Shown here one piece after another: positions 35,884 to 44,614 of a DNA stretch of 64,000 nucleotides. The translations under genes and the position numbers were made by a program. The notes below the pieces were generated by a model, which had not been told where the DNA came from, made no database searches, and worked only from the letters and a program-made list of their open reading frames with translations. The stretch comes from Paenibacillus sp. DMB20 (lineage in GTDB: Bacteria > Bacillota > Bacilli > Paenibacillales > Paenibacillaceae), in the NCBI RefSeq assembly GCF_000987955.1, contig NZ_LAZU01000015.1, positions 1 to 64,000 on the forward strand, in the 5' to 3' direction. The number at the start of each line of letters is the position of its first letter. Within the stretch, counting starts at the first letter, position 1.

Positions 35884-36040
35884 ATGTAACCCCTTTCATT
35901 TATGAATGGTTGCGGTAAGGCCTTTCCGGCAGAAATCCTTCAGACTTTCCCGGATTCGATCGTAAAACCGCTGGACATGTGTATCATTTCATAGCTCTAA
36001 CAAGCTAAATCGAAAGGCCAGGTTACATGAAAGCGATTAA

Positions 36041-36054
36041 TCGAATCGTTTCGA
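36041..36054. promoter_or_regulatory. LacI-type operator at the sugar-operon start
   Basis: TCGAATCGTTTCGA is a near-palindrome about five bases downstream of the -10 box of the operon promoter (36059-36087, minus strand). It would block transcription when the LacI protein encoded at 24492-25472 is bound. Confidence 0.6.
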
Positions 36055-36058
36055 TAAC

Positions 36059-36087
36059 ATCATAATTCTACTTCATAACCATGTCAA
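36059..36087 (-). promoter_or_regulatory. Sigma-A promoter of the sugar operon
   Basis: On the minus strand TTGACA (36082-36087), 17-bp spacer, TATGAT (36059-36064). The leader to the esterase ATG is about 170 nt. Confidence 0.75.
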
Positions 36088-36181
36088 TAACCTTTTTCTA
36101 AAAACTGATTTTCGAAGCTGTTTTGTGTCGTATTTTCGGTTTTTTCTGTATTTATATAGAAATTAACTATAAATTTACTCA

Positions 36182-36195
36182 GGTAAACGTTTTCA
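36182..36195. promoter_or_regulatory. cre-like (CcpA) site
   Basis: GGTAAACGTTTTCA matches the consensus TGWAANCGNTNWCA at 13 of 14 positions. It lies upstream of the sugar-operon promoter and may instead bind the LacI regulator. Confidence 0.5.
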
Positions 36196-36256
36196 ATAAA
36201 GGGTTATATTTCTGCGCGTAGAATTAATGTATAGGGTGAATTGAAGGAATGTTATA

Positions 36257-36266
36257 GAAACGTTTC
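36257..36266. promoter_or_regulatory. AAACGTTT palindrome before the serine hydrolase
   Basis: GAAACGTTTC is a perfect 10-bp palindrome of LacI/CcpA type, about 110 bp before the divergent serine hydrolase start. Confidence 0.45.
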
Positions 36267-36375
36267 AATAAGGTAGTGTACATGTTCTTCCATTCGTTAT
36301 ACAATAGGACTCATTCCAAATATAAGTTCGGATAAGAACCGGATGTCCAATTGCAAAGGAAAGAAGGAAAACGAT

Positions 36376-37287
36376 ATGGCTCGATCATTGGCCGGCTTTG
36401 TTAACCGGATCACGGGAAGCGGTCTGAACGTATTATCCGTCCGGGTTCGCCAAGGCGGAGAACTTCTGAGAGAATGGGATTTGGAACGGGATGCCCGGCG
36501 GTTGCAGCACTCCGTAAGCAAGACTTTCACATGTTTGGCTGTTGGAATGGCCGTAGAGGAAGGGAAGCTATCGATGGATACGCGGCTGGGGCATTATTTC
36601 GAGGGAGAGGCTAGGGCTGAAAAGGCGTCCGATCCGCGTCTTCTTCCGGAAGGCATCACGCTATACAATCTGCTCCGTATGTCCACCGGGCATGATGCAC
36701 CGCCCTTATGGGCGGAGGAAAGGGCTTCCCTGAAGGAGAAGGACTGGGCGAAGCACTATATGTCTTTGCCGCTTGACCGGATACCCGGTCAGCGCTTCAC
36801 CTACAGCAGCGGCGATACCTTCATGATCTCGGCCCTGTTTCAGGCCGCGACGGGCCAAACGGTCAAGGATTACTTGATTCCTCGCCTGTTTCAGCCGCTC
36901 GGCATTGAGGACGTAAGGTGGGATGGGTCACCGTTGGGAGTTACGCTCGGATGCACGGGATTATATATCAGCAACGAGGAGTTGAGCCGCTTCGGCCAAC
37001 TGCTGCTACAAAAAGGACAATGGGAAGGTAAACGGCTGGTCCCTGAGCAGTGGATCGATTTTATCACTAGCAAACAGATTGATACTGAAGGAAGCTCTGA
37101 TTGGAACCAGGGATACGGCTGCCAGCTGTGGATGTGTACGCATGATGCTTATCGGGCTGATGGGGCTCAGGGCCAGTTGTGCATCGTTATTCCCGGACGC
37201 GACGCCGTTATCGCGGTGAACAGCAATGAGGAGCGGATGCAGGACATTATGGATGCGGTATGGGATGAGATTTATCCGCTGCTTTAG
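36376..37287 (+). CDS. Serine hydrolase, beta-lactamase/class C-like fold
   Basis: The 303-aa protein starts at the ATG at 36376 behind AAGAAGG. The catalytic SxxK motif is SVSK near residue 50, the second motif is YSS (YxN-like) near residue 142, and FGQLLLQKGQWEGKRLVPEQW is typical of the beta-lactamase-related (AmpC/EstB/PBP4*) family. No signal peptide is seen. Its substrate is unknown; it could be an esterase or D-amino peptidase. It is divergent from the sugar operon and shares the intergenic region with LacI-like sites, so co-regulation is possible. Confidence 0.82.
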   Translation: MARSLAGFVNRITGSGLNVLSVRVRQGGELLREWDLERDARRLQHSVSKTFTCLAVGMAVEEGKLSMDTRLGHYFEGEARAEKASDPRLLPEGITLYNLLRMSTGHDAPPLWAEERASLKEKDWAKHYMSLPLDRIPGQRFTYSSGDTFMISALFQAATGQTVKDYLIPRLFQPLGIEDVRWDGSPLGVTLGCTGLYISNEELSRFGQLLLQKGQWEGKRLVPEQWIDFITSKQIDTEGSSDWNQGYGCQLWMCTHDAYRADGAQGQLCIVIPGRDAVIAVNSNEERMQDIMDAVWDEIYPLL

Positions 37288-37380
37288 CAACAATTACGGA
37301 GATTCGCGCCCGGTGCATGCTGATCGGTTCGGTAATAGAATAGCGGGATCTACAGATGCATAGTGCGCCAAACCTAACGA

Positions 37381-37426
37381 CAAAAAGAGGCGTCCCCCAA
37401 GGTCATGGAAGACCTGGAGGACGCCT
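37381..37426 (-). terminator. Terminator of the LtaS gene
   Basis: On the minus strand AGGCGTCC/GGACGCCT encloses a second small stem and is followed by CTTTTTG. Confidence 0.75.
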
Positions 37427-37487
37427 ATTCCGCTAGATTTCCCACAGAATCGCTACGGTCCAATGCGGAAGGGCAAAGGAGTCGATT

Positions 37488-39344
37488 CTACTTATGCTCA
37501 GGCAGCTGGCGCAGATAGCTGTCCGACAGATGCAGCAGCTTCAACGCCCGGTCGAATTCCGTTTTGGAGGCGGCGGTTTCTTCTTGGGTGCTGCCCGGAA
37601 GAGGATGGCGCGTGCCGTCCTCAAACCCGTTGCCCGGGATAAACAGCGTCGACTTGTTAATAAACGTGCCGGAAGGCAGATAATAACGCTCGGGCAGCAG
37701 ATTGTTGTCCTTCTGGTTTAATAAATCCTGGCCGAAGTGAAGCTGGTTCTCCAGTGACAAGCCGGCAAGGTTGGCAACCGTCGGCAGAATATCCACCTGG
37801 CCGCCGACCTGCTCCATAACGGCCGGCTTCAGGCCCTCTCCATGGATGATCAGCGGAATGTTGATCATGTCGGAGGACGAGTATTCACGGCCGTAAATTT
37901 CTTCCATCAGCTTTTTATCGTCATTCGTTAAGGAATAAATCGGCAGCCCCAGGTGGTCGCCGTATACGATGACCAGGCTGTTATCCCAGAGGCCGTCTTT
38001 TTTCAGCTGCTCAATAAACTGCCCCAGAGCGAAATCCGCGTAGTTCTGGGAGCGGATGTAGTCGCCGACGAAAGTTCCTTCATAACGCTCGGGGAGCGTC
38101 ATTTTGTACTTGCTGTCCGGGATGGTGAACGGATGATGCGCCGTCATCGAAATGATCTGGGCATAGAAAGGTTTGCCCGATTCGTTCATTTTCTTCAGCT
38201 CTTCGGCGGTTTTGTTGTAAAGTATCTCATCGGAGGAGCCAAAGAACACTTTATCCGGCTCTCCGAAGAAGGCCTTGTCGTAGTACCGGTCAAAGCCAAG
38301 CGCTTTGTAAAGCTCGCTCCGGTTCCAAAATTCCACGACGTTCGTATGGAACGTGGCGGAGTGGTAGCCCTTCGTTTTTAGCAGCTTAGGCAGGCTGGGA
38401 AGCTCCTTGTCCGCATAATGCTGCGTTGCCGCCCCGCGCGGCGGAATATAAAAGGACGTATTGACGACAAACTCGGCATCCGACGTGTTGCCTTGGCCGA
38501 CGTTCTGGTAAAAGTTAGGGAAATACAAGCTTTCGCGGGCCAGCTTGTTCATGTTCGGGGTGATTTCCTGGCCGTCAAGCTTCAGATCCATCAGGAATTC
38601 CTGAAACGATTCCATTTGGATGATAATGACGTTTTTCCCTTCGGCAGTTCCCCGATAGGCTGGAGAAGCCGTGGGCGTAATCCCTTTTAATGTATTGATT
38701 TCGTCCTGGTTAATCGACTTGGCGTTGACCAGGTCCGTATCTTCCTTTTGAAAAATGGTATAGGCTTCATAATTCAGTATCCCCATTTCCTGCGCCTTTA
38801 CGATTTCGTTCATGCTGGCCCGGTTCGGCATGATCTGAAAGAGGCACAGCGTTAGGGATACGGCGAAAATGACAGGGACAAAAGGGCGTTTTTCCTTTTT
38901 GTTATGCTTATGTTTCCATGTCTTGACTCGGTCGCTTCTCCAAAACAGGACAAACAAGACAATAATGTCCGCAAAAATAAGCAAATAGTACGGATGCATA
39001 AGTGAAAATACGCTGTTGCTTACGGCCGTCACCTGGTTGACCTGCTCCAAGGCATGGTACGTCGGAATGACGCCGTAGTATTTGTAATACATGATCGCCG
39101 CGAAAAAAATGGCCGTCAGCAGCAGATTGATCGCCATGTAAGCCGCCATTTTGCGTTTGGAGGCAAACCATTCAATCAGGCTGAACAGCAGCCAAACGAA
39201 AGGAATCTCAGCCAGCAGCGGGCTCCAAGGCGTCACATCGTCAAAAATGACCACCCAGGCCAGATAACTTTTCAGTACTAAAAGGACAGAGAAAAAAACA
39301 AATGGTTTCGTTATCGTAAAGCGAAACCGGTTCATCGAGAACAC
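37488..39344 (-). CDS. ltaS: Lipoteichoic acid synthase-type sulfatase
   Basis: The 618-aa protein polymerises glycerol phosphate from phosphatidylglycerol on the outer face of the membrane. Five membrane helices occupy about the first 180 residues; an extracellular sulfatase domain follows. Metal and nucleophile motifs are IIQMESFQEF and GQGNTSDAEF (Thr near residue 287), then SMTAHHPF and VIVYGDHLG. A GTG at 39344 follows AAGGAAGG by nine bases; an ATG nine bases later is the alternative. A promoter lies at 39429-39458. It could also be an LTA primase-like paralogue. Confidence 0.9.
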   Translation of the reverse strand: MFSMNRFRFTITKPFVFFSVLLVLKSYLAWVVIFDDVTPWSPLLAEIPFVWLLFSLIEWFASKRKMAAYMAINLLLTAIFFAAIMYYKYYGVIPTYHALEQVNQVTAVSNSVFSLMHPYYLLIFADIIVLFVLFWRSDRVKTWKHKHNKKEKRPFVPVIFAVSLTLCLFQIMPNRASMNEIVKAQEMGILNYEAYTIFQKEDTDLVNAKSINQDEINTLKGITPTASPAYRGTAEGKNVIIIQMESFQEFLMDLKLDGQEITPNMNKLARESLYFPNFYQNVGQGNTSDAEFVVNTSFYIPPRGAATQHYADKELPSLPKLLKTKGYHSATFHTNVVEFWNRSELYKALGFDRYYDKAFFGEPDKVFFGSSDEILYNKTAEELKKMNESGKPFYAQIISMTAHHPFTIPDSKYKMTLPERYEGTFVGDYIRSQNYADFALGQFIEQLKKDGLWDNSLVIVYGDHLGLPIYSLTNDDKKLMEEIYGREYSSSDMINIPLIIHGEGLKPAVMEQVGGQVDILPTVANLAGLSLENQLHFGQDLLNQKDNNLLPERYYLPSGTFINKSTLFIPGNGFEDGTRHPLPGSTQEETAASKTEFDRALKLLHLSDSYLRQLPEHK

Positions 39345-39428
39345 GGATGACCGCCTTCCTTTCATACCGCAGACAGACCCCGAAAAGTCCTGCGTTTTGT
39401 TAAGGATATGTAAACGATTAACAAATTA

Positions 39429-39458
39429 ATTATGCCTCGTCCTGACCTTGTATGTCAA
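39429..39458 (-). promoter_or_regulatory. Probable ltaS promoter
   Basis: On the minus strand TTGACA (39453-39458), 18-bp spacer, CATAAT (39429-39434). The rest of 39345-39597 shows nothing else clear. Confidence 0.5.
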
Positions 39459-39597
39459 AAAAGCTCCAGCCGCCTTTTCGGGCAAATATGAGAAAAACCC
39501 CCGCAGAAACGTTGTTCGTCCCCGGAAAAGAACGTTATAGCCGCTTCTCCTAGTTCTAACAAAGATTAACCCTACCGGCCGCAAAATAAAACCGGAA

Positions 39598-39622
39598 TAA
39601 AAAAACCGGCTGGTAAGCCGGT
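39598..39622 (-). terminator. Terminator of the cidA-cidB operon
   Basis: On the minus strand ACCGGCT/AGCCGGT with a 4-nt loop, followed by seven T. Confidence 0.88.
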
Positions 39623-39643
39623 GGAGGAAACCTAAAGAACATT

Positions 39644-40330
39644 TTAAAACAGAAACGACATGAGCAGCGGGGCCGCGCAAAGCGTAAACAGCGCCGCGAG
39701 AATCATCGATATGCTGGAAATGGTGCCGGACAGCGAGCTGAACTCGAATGCCTTCGAGGTGCCGGTACCGTGTGCGCTCGTTCCGAACAAAATTCCCCGG
39801 GCGATATCGCCTTTGATCCGGAATACCTTCATCACGGACGGCCCGATCATGGAGCCGAGAATGCCGGTCATGATGACGAATACGGCGGTCATGTTGGGTA
39901 CGCCGCCGATGACCTGCGAAACATTCATGGCAATAGGCGTCGTAATGGATCTTGGAACGAGGCTGGTCGTCAGCGAACTGCTCAAATGCAGCCATTTGGC
40001 GAGGAACGCCGATGAAATAATCGCCATGACCGAGCCCGAGATGACGCTGACCATAATTTCGGCCGCGTGCTTTTTCAAGGTTTGAAAGTTTTTGTAGAGC
40101 GGTACCGCAAAGGCTACCGTAGCCGGCTGCAGCAGATCGCTGAGCCATCCGGCTCCTTCGTTATAGGATTCGTACGATACTCCGGTCTGCATCAGGATGA
40201 CCACGATGATGATCGGCGTCAGCAGGAGCGGGGAGAAGTACACTTTGTTTTTCCGTTGATAAAGCTTTTTGGCCGCCCAATAAATGATCAGGGTCAGAGG
40301 CAGGCCAAACCATGCAATCAGGGGTATCAT
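39644..40330 (-). CDS. cidB: CidB/LrgB family membrane protein
   Basis: The 228-aa protein has about six to eight membrane helices. The family signature region AVPLYKNFQTLKKHAAEI and PRSITTPIAMNVSQVIGGVP is clear, as is GTSAHGTGTSKAFE. In Bacillus the YwbG/YwbH pair acts in pyruvate handling and overflow metabolism; in Staphylococcus the CidAB and LrgAB pairs affect cell lysis. It starts inside the stop of cidA (ATGA overlap). With the divergent LysR gene, the CidB name is preferred to LrgB. Confidence 0.9.
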   Translation of the reverse strand: MIPLIAWFGLPLTLIIYWAAKKLYQRKNKVYFSPLLLTPIIIVVILMQTGVSYESYNEGAGWLSDLLQPATVAFAVPLYKNFQTLKKHAAEIMVSVISGSVMAIISSAFLAKWLHLSSSLTTSLVPRSITTPIAMNVSQVIGGVPNMTAVFVIMTGILGSMIGPSVMKVFRIKGDIARGILFGTSAHGTGTSKAFEFSSLSGTISSISMILAALFTLCAAPLLMSFLF

Positions 40331-40698
40331 GGGTTTTTCCGATCCTTTCTTTTAGATATGACCATGGCTACGAGTCCCGAGCTGACCATAACGGTAACGG
40401 TGCTGAACAGGACGACAGCCACGATTTGAATCCCGTCGCTCTCGAGCATCGGGAAATATTTCATCACGCCGACGGCGGCAGGAATAAAGAACAGCAGCAG
40501 TTCGGCAAGGAGCCAATTGGCGCCAAGCTCGATCCATTTGAGCTTCAGCACGCCCGTTTCAAGCAGAATAAAAACGACGGCAATCCCCAAGATGCTGCCG
40601 GGTATGCTAAGGTGAAGCCATCCGGCCAGATGATCCATCAGGATCGATATCAGCATAAAACCGGCCACTTGGAGGCTTCCCTTGATCAGTTGCTTCAT
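40327..40698 (-). CDS. cidA: CidA/LrgA family holin-like protein
   Basis: The 123-aa protein has four membrane helices, beginning MKQLIKGSLQVAGFMLIS, with the family motif LSIPGSILGIAVVFILL and WLLAELLLFFIPAAVGVMKY. It forms small membrane oligomers in the CidA/CidB system. The ATG at 40698 follows AAAGGAG. The divergent LysR gene starts 174 bp away, and the intergenic region holds a partial repeat copy. Confidence 0.92.
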   Translation of the reverse strand: MKQLIKGSLQVAGFMLISILMDHLAGWLHLSIPGSILGIAVVFILLETGVLKLKWIELGANWLLAELLLFFIPAAVGVMKYFPMLESDGIQIVAVVLFSTVTVMVSSGLVAMVISKRKDRKNP

Positions 40699-40811
40699 GT
40701 TGACCGGTATCTCCTTTCGATTTTCATTGCTATTGAAAGTTTACACTTATTATTTTCATAGGTAAAATGCATATATCGAATCGTTGTCATTCCATTTGTC
40801 TATGGAAGAGG

Positions 40812-40843
40812 CGTCTATCGACGCACATTCAACGAAGACGACC
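40812..40843 (+). repeat. Partial copy C of the modular repeat
   Basis: CGTCTATCGACG and GAAGAC-GACC match the left half of the core in the same order. The right half and the AAGAAAAAC borders are absent. It lies in the cidA-cidR intergenic region. It may be a decayed copy or a chance match. Confidence 0.45.
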
Positions 40844-40871
40844 AACAGAAACCGAAGGAGTTGGACCGAGA

Positions 40872-41758
40872 GTGGACATCCGGCATTTGCAGTATTTTTT
40901 GGAAGTGGCGCGTCTAGGCAGTTTTACCAGGGCGGCCGAGACGCTGTACATTACCCAGCCCACGATAAGCAAGACCATCCGGAACATGGAGGACGAATGG
41001 GGCGTAACGCTGTTTCACCGGCAGGGGAAAAGCATCGAGCTGACTGACGCGGGCCGCATCATGTACCAGCAGGCACAGCATATGGTAGAGGCGTTCGAGC
41101 GGGTGTCCGCCGAGCTGGAGGATTTGATGAACCTGAAGCGCGGGCATTTGCGTATCGGATTGCCGCCGATGATCGGCTCCAGTTTTTTCCGGAGGTCATC
41201 GGCCAGTTCCATCACAAATACCCGCAGATTACGATTCAGCTGTTCGAGGACGGAGCGAAAAAAGTGGAGGCGGACGTGGAAAGCGGACAGACCGATATCG
41301 GCGTAGCCGTGCTGCCGGTCAATGAGGAGGTATTTCACTATTATTCCTTCGTTAAGGAGAATCTGCGGCTGCTTGTGCACCCGTCGCACCGCTTGGCGGG
41401 GCGTAAGGCGGTCTCTCTTCCGGAACTGGCGGAGGAGCCCTTCGTCCTATTCCGCGAGGATTTCACCCTGCATGACCGGATTATCCGGGAATGCGTTCAA
41501 GCCGGATTTGAGCCGCAGGTCGTGTATGAAAGTTCGCAGTGGGATTTAATCAGCGGCATGGTTGCCGCCAATCTTGGGATTGCACTCCTACCGGAAACGA
41601 TCTGCGGAGAGATCGACGCTTCCCGGGTGGCGATTCTGCCTTTGAGCAATCCGTCGATCCCTTGGCAGCTGGGCATGATCTGGCGTAAGGACCGGTACCT
41701 GTCCTTTGCTGCCCGGGAGTGGATCTCCTTCACTCGTTCTTTGCTTGGAGAGAAGTAA
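40872..41758 (+). CDS. cidR: LysR-type regulator of cidAB, frameshifted as read
   Basis: A GTG at 40872 behind GAAGGAG begins VDIRHLQYFLEVARLGSFTRAAE, the typical LysR helix-turn-helix. The effector domain (residues 90-290) is acetate/pyruvate-type by context. The frame breaks at 41184-41189: GSSFFPEVIGQFHHKYPQ is split because a run of six T should be seven. The second part (41264-41758) continues to the stop. The restored length is about 295 aa. It is divergent from cidA-cidB and is the likely activator, as YwbI is for YwbHG in B. subtilis. Confidence 0.9.
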
Positions 41759-41775
41759 AGTTTTTTTCGTATCCT

Positions 41776-41823
41776 AAAAAGAGCTGTTCCCGGCGTCTTG
41801 GGCAGACGCGGGACAGCTCTTTT
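41776..41823. terminator. Bidirectional terminator
   Basis: AAAAGAGCTGTTCCCG-GCGTC pairs with GACGC-GGGACAGCTCTTTT between convergent cidR and the MFS gene. Confidence 0.88.
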
Positions 41824-41920
41824 AACGTATGGAATTTTCGCTTTTTCCTTCACCTTCCACGAAGGACGTCGAAACGGTTCCTGATTGGTTTTGTACCGAG
41901 GGAAGGGGTCGGGCAGCGGC

Positions 41921-43134
41921 TTATTTCTGCACTGCCGCCGTTTGGGCAGACGGGCTGCGCCGTGCGGCCCAAGCTGTGCACAGGAATACGCCAAGCACGA
42001 GAATAACGGCTCCGAACAGGTAAGGAATGTTCATCTGGATATCGAACAGGTTGCCTGCTATGGCCGGACCGATGATATTGCCGATGCTCATGTAGGCGTT
42101 GTTCATTCCGGCGACGAAGCCCTGCTCTTCTCCGGCCATTTTGGACAGCAGCGTGTTGATGGCTGGCCGCATAATGGCCGTAAAAATAAAGAATAGAAGA
42201 GAGATGCCAAGCACGTACCAGAAGTTCCCGGACAGAAGCAGCAGCACCATGCAGACGGCGGCGGCCAGGAGCTGACGCTGATGAGCTTGACTTCCCCGAA
42301 ACGGCGCAGCACCTTGTCGATGACCACGGCTTGGATGACCGTTCCGGCCAAAGCGCCGACGGTGATGACGACCGATATTTGTTCGGGCGAGAAGATATAG
42401 CGGTTTTTAGCATACAGCGGGAAAATCGCTTCAAAGTTCATCAGTCCCAGCGTGAGGGTAAACACGAGAAGCAGAGGCACGAAATAAGGCGCCTTGGCGG
42501 ACATGATGAATTGCTTGAAAATATTTTCTCTTTTGACGTTATTCGACCGGGCGGCAAGCTGCTTCTCCTTGGTCAGCGTTTCCGGCAGGACCAGCAGCGA
42601 CAGGATCAGGGCGATCCCCGCTACGGCCGCGGATACGTAAAGCGGCGTCCGCAGGCTCACGCCGGCAAGGAATCCGCCGATCCCGGGACCGATAACAAAG
42701 CCGAGGGACATGGCGGCACCGAGCATCCCCATGCCCTTTCCCCGTTCCTCTTCGGTGGTAATGTCCGCAACAAACGCCATCATCGGCGGAATCATCGCCG
42801 CGGCGCCGATGCCTCCAAGCAGCCGGGATACATAGAGCAGCCAGACCGCGTCCGCTATCGCGAACAGCAATTGGGACAGCGTGAACAGGGAGAGGCCGAT
42901 GACGATCATGATTTTGCGGCCCCGTTTATCCGATAACTCTCCGACGAGAGGAGAGAAAATAAACTGCGTGAGGCCCGTTGCAGCGATCAAGTAGCCCGCC
43001 GTCTGGCCGCCGGCTCCGAATTCCTCAAGAAAATCGGGTAAAATAGGAATAATAAGTCCGATGCCCAGCATGGCGATGAACATGTTGATCATCAAAATAA
43101 TGAGTGGGCCGGTTGTTTTATGCAATGCAGACAT
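41921..43134 (-). CDS. MFS multidrug pump, NorA/Bmr-like, frameshifted as read
   Basis: The ATG at 43134 (MSALHKTTGPLIILMINMF) follows AAGGAGAGG. The first helix ends LGIGLIIPILPDF and motif A reads GELSDKRGRKIM, and motif C is present as GFVIGPGIGGFLAG. These are hallmarks of DHA1 drug:H+ antiporters. The frame breaks near 42271-42278 (minus VKLISV then QLLAAAVCMVLLLL), where one base is missing; the C-terminal 110 residues lie in another frame to 41921. The restored length is about 404 aa. The substrate is unknown. Confidence 0.88.
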
Positions 43135-43282
43135 GATTCCTCTCCTTATAAATCTCTCTGTAATTTGTCGCGTTTGCAGAATGTCCAAAAAGCGCTTTTG
43201 GCTATATTAACAGCGGACGGGGATTCAGCGCAATAGAAAATATAAATTTTTACATATATTTTCTGAAAATTTTACATATGCC

Positions 43283-43300
43283 GATATGACGCGTCATATC
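43283..43300. promoter_or_regulatory. Perfect 18-bp palindrome
   Basis: GATATGACGCGTCATATC lies in the divergent region between the MFS pump and the oxidoreductase (43135-43470). Two direct TTTTACATAT repeats lie nearby at about 43248 and 43270. It is probably an operator; no regulator gene is adjacent. Confidence 0.55.
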
Positions 43301-43470
43301 GCTGTTCGCAGCCCGATTATTGCCGCGTAACCGGAGCAACGGTTCGATTGTGCGTCGTGTCATAGGCTTTTCGGTGCTTCTTTGCTGAAATTAGAGTTGA
43401 AATGATAATATAAACAAAGCTATCTTTTCAATGTTCGGTTATATAAAGAAATGGAAAGCGGGGATTACAG

Positions 43471-44520
43471 ATGAAGATTCAAGTGGGCATCATTGGTTTC
43501 GGATTATCGGGCTCGACCTTTCATGCGCCTCTCCTGGCCAGCATCCCGGACTACCGGATCCGGACGGTCGTATCCTCCGATCCGGACAAAGTGAAAAAAG
43601 CTCTTCCCAAGACCAGGGTCGTAGGCACGGTGGATGAGCTGCTTCAGGAGAAGGATATTGATGTCGTGATCGTAGCCAGTCCCAACGCGACGCATTTCGA
43701 ATATGCACGTCAAGCGATTGAAGCCGGAAAGCATGTGGTTGTGGAGAAGCCTTTCACGGTCACTTCGGAGGAAGCCGATCTGTTGATCGCTTTGGCCGAA
43801 GAAAAAGGGGTCCAACTGACCGTCTACCATAACCGGCGCTGGGATAATGACTTTCTTACGGTGCGGAATTTGCTCGAGACCAAAGCTCTCGGAAGGCTCT
43901 CGTTATACCAAGTGCACTTCAACCGGTATCGGCCGATCGTGCAAAAACGGTGGAAGGAGCAGGAGGGACCGGGGGCCGGAGAGCTGTACAACCTGGGTTC
44001 CCATCTCATAGATCAGGCCCTGTTCCTGTTCGGCAAACCGAAAACGGTATGGGCGGACTTGCGCGCCGAACGGGAGGGCTCGGAGGCCGTCGATTATTTC
44101 CACCTCGTATTTGGATACGAATTTCACCGCGTCATCCTTCACGCGGGTTCCCTCGTCCGTCAGGCGGGGCCGCGCTTTGAGCTGCACGGCGATAAGGGAA
44201 GCTTCCTGAAATACGGAGAGGACCCTCAGGAAGCTCAGCTGAAGCAAGGCCTTCATCCCGGGGACGCAGGCTGGGGCGAAGACCAGCCGGATCAATACGG
44301 GGAGCTTGCGACAGAGCTGAGCGGTTTGGCCGTCCAGGGAGAGATTGAGACCCTGCCAGGGAGATATCAGGCCTTTTACCAAGGCTTGGCCGAGGCCATT
44401 TTGAAAGGAGCCCAGGTTCCGGTCAAGCCCGAGGAAGCCCGGGATACCATCCGCATGATCGAGTATGCGATAGAGAGCCACCGCAAGGGCAGTACGATTA
44501 CCGTAACGGAACATACATAA
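43471..44520 (+). CDS. Gfo/Idh/MocA oxidoreductase, IolW/YdgJ-like
   Basis: The 349-aa NAD(P)-dependent dehydrogenase has an N-terminal Rossmann domain (VGIIGFGLSGSTFHAPLL, residues 5-22), then SPNATHFEYARQAIEAGKHV and the family motif VVEKPFT near residue 92. The C-terminal alpha/beta substrate domain includes YHNRRWDNDFLT and GAGELYNLGSHLIDQAL. The GLSGSTFHAP start is typical of the IolW/YvaA (scyllo-inositol dehydrogenase) and YdgJ group, so a sugar or inositol is likely, but the substrate is not decided. It stands alone. Confidence 0.88.
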   Translation: MKIQVGIIGFGLSGSTFHAPLLASIPDYRIRTVVSSDPDKVKKALPKTRVVGTVDELLQEKDIDVVIVASPNATHFEYARQAIEAGKHVVVEKPFTVTSEEADLLIALAEEKGVQLTVYHNRRWDNDFLTVRNLLETKALGRLSLYQVHFNRYRPIVQKRWKEQEGPGAGELYNLGSHLIDQALFLFGKPKTVWADLRAEREGSEAVDYFHLVFGYEFHRVILHAGSLVRQAGPRFELHGDKGSFLKYGEDPQEAQLKQGLHPGDAGWGEDQPDQYGELATELSGLAVQGEIETLPGRYQAFYQGLAEAILKGAQVPVKPEEARDTIRMIEYAIESHRKGSTITVTEHT

Positions 44521-44614
44521 GTTTTTTCCGGCCGTGGGATAGTATCCTGTAACCGTTCTGCCGAGGGAACCTTTGGCGGGACTGATGATTCCATGAGCAA
44601 AGGAGAGGACTGTG

